Source: SAR86 cluster bacterium
GTDB taxonomy: Bacteria; Pseudomonadota; Gammaproteobacteria; Magnimaribacterales; D2472
Length of the DNA: 20,055 nt
NCBI GenBank assembly: GCA_016779285.1
Contig: JADHNV010000009.1
Location: forward strand, 1 to 20,055
Direction of reading: 5' to 3'
The position numbers were made by a program, and so were the translations under genes. The notes beneath the pieces are model-generated. The model saw only the letters and a program-made list of their open reading frames with translations, had not been told where the DNA came from and ran no database searches. Numbering within the stretch: the stretch's first letter is position 1; each line of letters starts with the position of its first letter. Of this stretch, positions 16,831-20,055 are shown one piece after another.

Positions 16831-18512
16831 GCAAATAACTCTTTTAACTCACGTCTTAAAACTTTTCCTACTGGATTTTTTGGTAATACATCAATCACTC
16901 TCAATTTCTCAGGCATTTTATATTTTGCAATTTGTTTATCTTTTAAGAAATCAATCACCTCGCTCAGTGTCAGGGTCTCGCCTTCGATAACCACTGCAAC
17001 AACCCCTACTTTTTCTCCTAAAATTTCATCATCATAGGCGGTTACTGCGACCTCGAGCATTTTAGGATGAGAGCTAAGGAGGTTATCTAACTCCTCAGGA
17101 GAAATATTCATTCCACCTCTAATAATAAGGTCTTTACATCTTCCGCAAAATTTATAATATTTTTTCTCAGTATCATCTGGAGAAATTTCAAATAAATCAC
17201 CGGTCCTGAAATACCCATCCTCATCAAAAACTTCTGCATTTGCCTCAGGCGCATTCCAATAACCATCAAAAACGGTCGCTCCTGAAATTAGAAGCTCTCC
17301 AGGCTTCCCTGGTTCCAATATTTCCTCATTAGTCTCCAGACTGATTAATTTTGTTTTAACAATCTTTGATACTGGGTTACTCCAATTCAACCCATCGACT
17401 CCAAAGCGAGGGAAATATTTAGCTCGTAAATTTGGATCATCTATTTCATTGCGAGAACTTAGCAATGTTGCTCCCTCATTAGACCCAAAGATATTTTGAA
17501 CTGTTAAGTCATACTTGTTTTGAAAAGTTTTAACCATCCACTCTGATAATGGCGCCCCTCCGCAGCCTATACATCTTAAGCTGCTTAAATCTTGCTGATC
17601 AAGTATGGCTGGATTATTTAGAAGCATATTCATAATTGCAGGAGGAGCAATTGTATATTTAATATTTTCATTGGAAATTTGATTTAAAAAAACATTGAGG
17701 TCAAATGGATGATGTTGAACAAGTTTTCCCTTGCATAAGAGCCAGTTAAACAAGAAGCCCCCTATGCTGGCCATATTGATCATTGGAAATGGATTGAGCA
17801 ATGCATCACCCTCCTCTGTATTTGAGACAAATGCAGCAGCTTTAGCCATTGGCAACCACAAGTTATGACTTCTTGGGACTCCTTTGGGAGTTCCTGTAGT
17901 GCCAGAGGTCCAGCAAATAGTAAAAATATCGTTTGCTGAAATGGGATTATCTTGTGCATATGCTTGCTGACTTTTCATTGTTTCACTTCCAGGTTCTGAT
18001 GAATTTAAGTCAATGAAGTGTTCGGCTTCACCCAATGAAAATTTAATCTCACCATTGGTGAAACTTGAGATCAATTCTTTGGCATGAGCCTTGCCATTGA
18101 ATGATGCAATGCTAATAAAAGCTTTTGGATTAGTTTCATTGACAATACTGGCAATTTCAAACGCTCCATATTGCATAGGAATAGGGGAACAGATTATTCC
18201 AAGTTTTGATAGAGCCAAATAAATCATGGGTAGCTCTACAACATTGGGCAATTGAATAATAACAATATCATCCTTCCGAAGACCTTTTTCATAGAAAATG
18301 GCTGCATATTTCTCAACAATCACATTGATTTCCTTGAAAGATAATCTCTTAGGAATATCGCCTGTAATTACTAGACGATTTTCTGGATCAACTAAGGCTT
18401 CCTGATCGCTGCATGCATTCAAAGCCTCTTGAAATATAGAATATAAGGTATCTTCTCCCCACCATCCATTGCTGACAAACCTTTCAATTCTTTTTTTGTT
18501 TGTAAGTATCAT
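16827..18512 (-). CDS. AMP-dependent acyl-CoA synthetase/ligase (ANL superfamily)
   Basis: Activates a carboxylic acid to its CoA thioester through an acyl-adenylate. The 561-residue length is typical. The P-loop motif TSGTTGTPKG spans 202-211 (K210), FGSNEG forms the adenine/acyl-binding motif, YFRTGDL carries the ATP-ribose Asp, and RCKDLIIRGGMNISPEE is the hinge and acceptor region. The C-terminal PKNPVGKVLRREL contains K550, the adenylation lysine. Similarity to cyclohexanecarboxylate- and medium/long-chain-type ligases is by eye; substrate is unknown. AAGG directly abuts the ATG, too close for a normal Shine-Dalgarno. It could activate the acid formed after oxygenase cleavage and oxidation, feeding the thiolases. 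Its stop overlaps that of the SCP2-type thiolase by 4 bp. Confidence 0.92.
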   Translation of the reverse strand: MILTNKKRIERFVSNGWWGEDTLYSIFQEALNACSDQEALVDPENRLVITGDIPKRLSFKEINVIVEKYAAIFYEKGLRKDDIVIIQLPNVVELPMIYLALSKLGIICSPIPMQYGAFEIASIVNETNPKAFISIASFNGKAHAKELISSFTNGEIKFSLGEAEHFIDLNSSEPGSETMKSQQAYAQDNPISANDIFTICWTSGTTGTPKGVPRSHNLWLPMAKAAAFVSNTEEGDALLNPFPMINMASIGGFLFNWLLCKGKLVQHHPFDLNVFLNQISNENIKYTIAPPAIMNMLLNNPAILDQQDLSSLRCIGCGGAPLSEWMVKTFQNKYDLTVQNIFGSNEGATLLSSRNEIDDPNLRAKYFPRFGVDGLNWSNPVSKIVKTKLISLETNEEILEPGKPGELLISGATVFDGYWNAPEANAEVFDEDGYFRTGDLFEISPDDTEKKYYKFCGRCKDLIIRGGMNISPEELDNLLSSHPKMLEVAVTAYDDEILGEKVGVVAVVIEGETLTLSEVIDFLKDKQIAKYKMPEKLRVIDVLPKNPVGKVLRRELKELFA

Positions 18513-18648
18513 CCTTAAGATCTATTAAAAATTAATTCACTCATTCTAGCTTACTAAAAATAAATATTTATTCATAAAATTCTAACTTGAAAAAAACAAA
18601 AAATTAAAAAATATCTTAAATTCAAGATTCATTTGGTATGATTAAGAC
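18513..18648. promoter_or_regulatory. Divergent intergenic region with extended -10 promoter for psiE-like gene
   Basis: A 136-bp, very AT-rich gap. At 18634-18642 TGG-TATGAT is an extended -10 element (plus strand) ending 6 nt before the ATG at 18649, so the transcript would begin on the start codon; no strong -35 is visible. A perfect 14-bp palindrome AATAAATATTTATT occupies 18559-18572, but it is low-complexity A/T. For the acyl-CoA synthetase on the minus strand, an AT-rich stretch (TTAATAGATC) lies about 5-15 nt upstream of its ATG and might be its -10 region. Confidence 0.45.
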
Positions 18649-19077
18649 ATGGAAAATAAACAATCTCAACTTGATAAAAGATTGCATTGGACAACCATTG
18701 CGAGTGAGAAATTGCTCTTAGCTATTATTGGCATTGCCACTTGCATAGCATCAGCCCTATATATATATGACATGTTCTTGGCTAAAGCGATCACTCTACC
18801 TGATCTATTCATGTTATTTATATATGTTGAAATCATTGGAATGGTTGGAGCTTTTTACAGCACCAACAGAATTCCTGTGACCTTGCCAATCATTATTGCT
18901 ATTACAGCACTTTGTAGGCTGATAGTTATGCAAAGTAAAGAAATGGATGCTTTTGTTGTGTTGGGAGAAGCAACCGCAATCCTGGTTTTATCCATTGCAG
19001 CTTTAGTGATGAGCTTAAAAGATAGGATTAGTTTAGAGAAGATTAAAAATTTGAGGGATTCTGCATCTTCTAAATAA
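18649..19077 (+). CDS. PsiE-family (phosphate-starvation-inducible type) membrane protein
   Basis: A 142-residue inner-membrane protein with four predicted helices at about 20-42, 50-70, 76-94 and 101-123 and short charged ends. The pattern EKLLLAIIGIAT, a charged or polar break, LPDLFMLFIYVEIIGM and the TALCRLIVM segment match the PsiE domain as I remember it. The family is named for phosphate-starvation induction in E. coli, but its molecular function is unknown, so neither role nor regulation should be assumed here; no Pho box is recognisable upstream. It lacks a Shine-Dalgarno and appears leaderless. Confidence 0.75.
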   Translation: MENKQSQLDKRLHWTTIASEKLLLAIIGIATCIASALYIYDMFLAKAITLPDLFMLFIYVEIIGMVGAFYSTNRIPVTLPIIIAITALCRLIVMQSKEMDAFVVLGEATAILVLSIAALVMSLKDRISLEKIKNLRDSASSK

Positions 19078-19099
19078 CTCAGTTGGATTCAAGTGTGTA

Positions 19100-19390
19100 A
19101 TGCCGTCTTTTAGCTTCAATCAAAGAGTTGAAAATCTTTATAAATCATATTTTTCTAGTTATCAAAACATCGGCATGAAGCTGGATGAAAAACAAATTTC
19201 AATTTATATAATAGATTCAGGTAATCCAGACTCTGCTTCCATAGAGCTAATAAAGCTTGAAGATTTTCATCAAATAACTTTTTGGGATGGTTACTCGCAT
19301 TCGGAGATCGTTGAAGCTTTTAATGACAAAGATTCTGCAAAAACTTTAAAGCGCTTCATGAAAAAGCTAATAAAGATTATTGAAAGATGA
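19100..19390 (+). CDS. Uncharacterised 96-residue protein
   Basis: I do not recognise this protein. It has no signal peptide or membrane helix. It starts with an amphipathic helix (NQRVENLYKSYFSSY), has a likely beta region (QISIYIID, SIELIKL, HQITFWDGYSHSEIV), and ends in a lysine-rich helix (DSAKTLKRFMKKLIKIIER). It lies 22 bp after the psiE-like gene and its last codons overlap the next small gene (ATGA at 19387-19390), so the three plus-strand genes are probably co-transcribed. Coding is supported by the tight spacing at both ends rather than by homology. No ribosome site is visible. Confidence 0.65.
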   Translation: MPSFSFNQRVENLYKSYFSSYQNIGMKLDEKQISIYIIDSGNPDSASIELIKLEDFHQITFWDGYSHSEIVEAFNDKDSAKTLKRFMKKLIKIIER

Positions 19391-19563
19391 AAAACTTAAT
19401 TCAACAGACATTTAGAAAAATTTTTAAAGAAAACCCTAGCAAGCTTTCCACTAAAGCCCTTGAACGTGCAAGCAATATTCAGAGACCCAGAGCTGGAACT
19501 CCCCATGAGTGGGAAGATTATGAAAGATACTTAAAAGAATTTGAAAAAGAGAAAAGTGATTAA
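19387..19563 (+). CDS. Uncharacterised 58-residue charged protein
   Basis: Translation by eye from ATG 19387 to TAA 19561-19563. It is a short hydrophilic protein beginning MKNLIQQTFRKIFKENPSK, with a central RPRAGTPHEWEDY and a strongly charged helical tail (YLKEFEKEKSD). No known domain is recognised and there are no cysteines, so a zinc ribbon is excluded. The ATGA overlap with the preceding gene indicates translational coupling, and the stop lies 1 bp from the stop of the convergent CIA30-family gene. That it exactly fills the gap between two genes supports it being real. Confidence 0.6.
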   Translation: MKNLIQQTFRKIFKENPSKLSTKALERASNIQRPRAGTPHEWEDYERYLKEFEKEKSD

Positions 19564-19564
19564 T

Positions 19565-20041
19565 TCAATTTGCAATTAAGCTAATTTCTTTAATGGCTAA
19601 ATCCACCTCAAAATCTCTTCCAAACCCCGCTATGCTTAAATCTCTAATATTTTTTGCTTTCATTGAGGCTGCTGAAAAGCCAGAACTTCTTTTTAGATCT
19701 CTAAAAAATATCTCGTACTCTTGCCATTCATTTGTTACATCAAATGACTGGCTAAAATAAGACCATGGGGGAATTTTTGGACCCTTGAGAGTGACATGGA
19801 TTTCATAAGTCTCATTATTTCCTTTTGCTTTAAATCTAATGCCTTGGAAATCATTGTTGTTAATATCAATTCTATTGGAAAGCCTTACAAATCCACCATT
19901 ATTATCAGTGGAAACATTACCACTCATATAAAAAACGCCATCATCATGCTGGATGGTTAATTCTGACAGTCCGCCCATCACTTGATCGGTTATGCCCCTC
20001 CAATCACTAGGATCATTGAGGGGTTGAGAAAATAAATTCAT
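19565..20041 (-). CDS. CIA30-family protein (complex I intermediate-associated protein 30 domain)
   Basis: A 158-residue protein with the characteristic start of the domain, DWRGITDQVMGGLSEL (13-28), then jelly-roll-like beta strands including GGFVRLSNRI, FQGIRFKAKGN, the WSYFSQSF segment and the closing strand region LSIAGFGRDFEVDLAIKEISLI. In mitochondria CIA30 (NDUFAF1) helps assemble complex I; bacterial relatives are common but their role is not established, and nothing here links it to nuo genes. The ATG at 20041 suits the domain, but the frame stays open to the window edge (IFLS codons upstream), so a longer N-terminus, possibly a signal peptide, cannot be excluded. Confidence 0.8.
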   Translation of the reverse strand: MNLFSQPLNDPSDWRGITDQVMGGLSELTIQHDDGVFYMSGNVSTDNNGGFVRLSNRIDINNNDFQGIRFKAKGNNETYEIHVTLKGPKIPPWSYFSQSFDVTNEWQEYEIFFRDLKRSSGFSAASMKAKNIRDLSIAGFGRDFEVDLAIKEISLIAN

Positions 20042-20055
20042 GGATAAAAAGATAG

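Noticed and set aside
18559..18572. Perfect 14-bp palindrome AATAAATATTTATT as an operator
   Set aside because: Composed only of A and T in a very AT-rich gap, where such palindromes arise easily; there is no second copy to support a regulator site.
1..20055. Search for tRNA, rRNA, CRISPR arrays, complete insertion sequences or riboswitches
   Set aside because: No cloverleaf, repeat-spacer array, transposase reading frame or long conserved leader was seen; every gap between genes is 140 bp or less.

Overview
The window is AT-rich, tightly packed bacterial chromosome. Gene content and order point to a marine, streamlined gammaproteobacterium; SAR86-like is my best guess, an inference from overall character (very short gaps, TonB-dependent uptake, lipid-type catabolism), not from a marker gene. 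No tRNA, rRNA, CRISPR array or complete mobile element is visible, and no gene-free stretch exceeds about 140 bp.

Left part (1-9481), housekeeping: the 5' part of a class A penicillin-binding protein gene (mrcA, minus strand, cut by the window edge), divergent from aroK-aroB (shikimate kinase, 3-dehydroquinate synthase; 8 bp overlap). Then come gltB (glutamate synthase large subunit), gltD (small subunit) and hemE (uroporphyrinogen decarboxylase). This is the order known from Pseudomonas (ponA-pilMNOPQ-aroK-aroB-x-gltB-gltD-hemE), with two differences: the pil genes are absent, and gltB is flipped in place, so gltB and gltD are divergent instead of forming an operon. gltD also carries about 90 extra N-terminal residues; the first ~63 resemble the N-terminal arm of tyrosine recombinases (phage-type integrases), and there is no standard start codon at the usual GltD start.

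Middle part (9588-18512), an apparent catabolic neighbourhood: a TonB-dependent outer-membrane receptor; a minus-strand operon of three genes 3-4 bp apart (nitronate monooxygenase-like flavoprotein, carotenoid/stilbene cleavage oxygenase, FadI-like thiolase); a divergent SCP2/SCPx-type thiolase; and an acyl-CoA synthetase. Together these suggest uptake of a hydrophobic substrate, oxidative double-bond cleavage, CoA activation and thiolytic shortening. The substrate cannot be read from sequence.

Right part (18649-20041): a PsiE-family membrane protein, two small uncharacterised proteins with overlapping start/stop (the second only 58 aa), and a convergent CIA30-family protein at the window edge.

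Regulation: one clear bidirectional-type terminator (11896-11925). Several promoters lie so close to their start codons that leaderless mRNAs are predicted. Three convergent gene pairs meet with a 1-bp gap or an overlap and have no intervening terminator.
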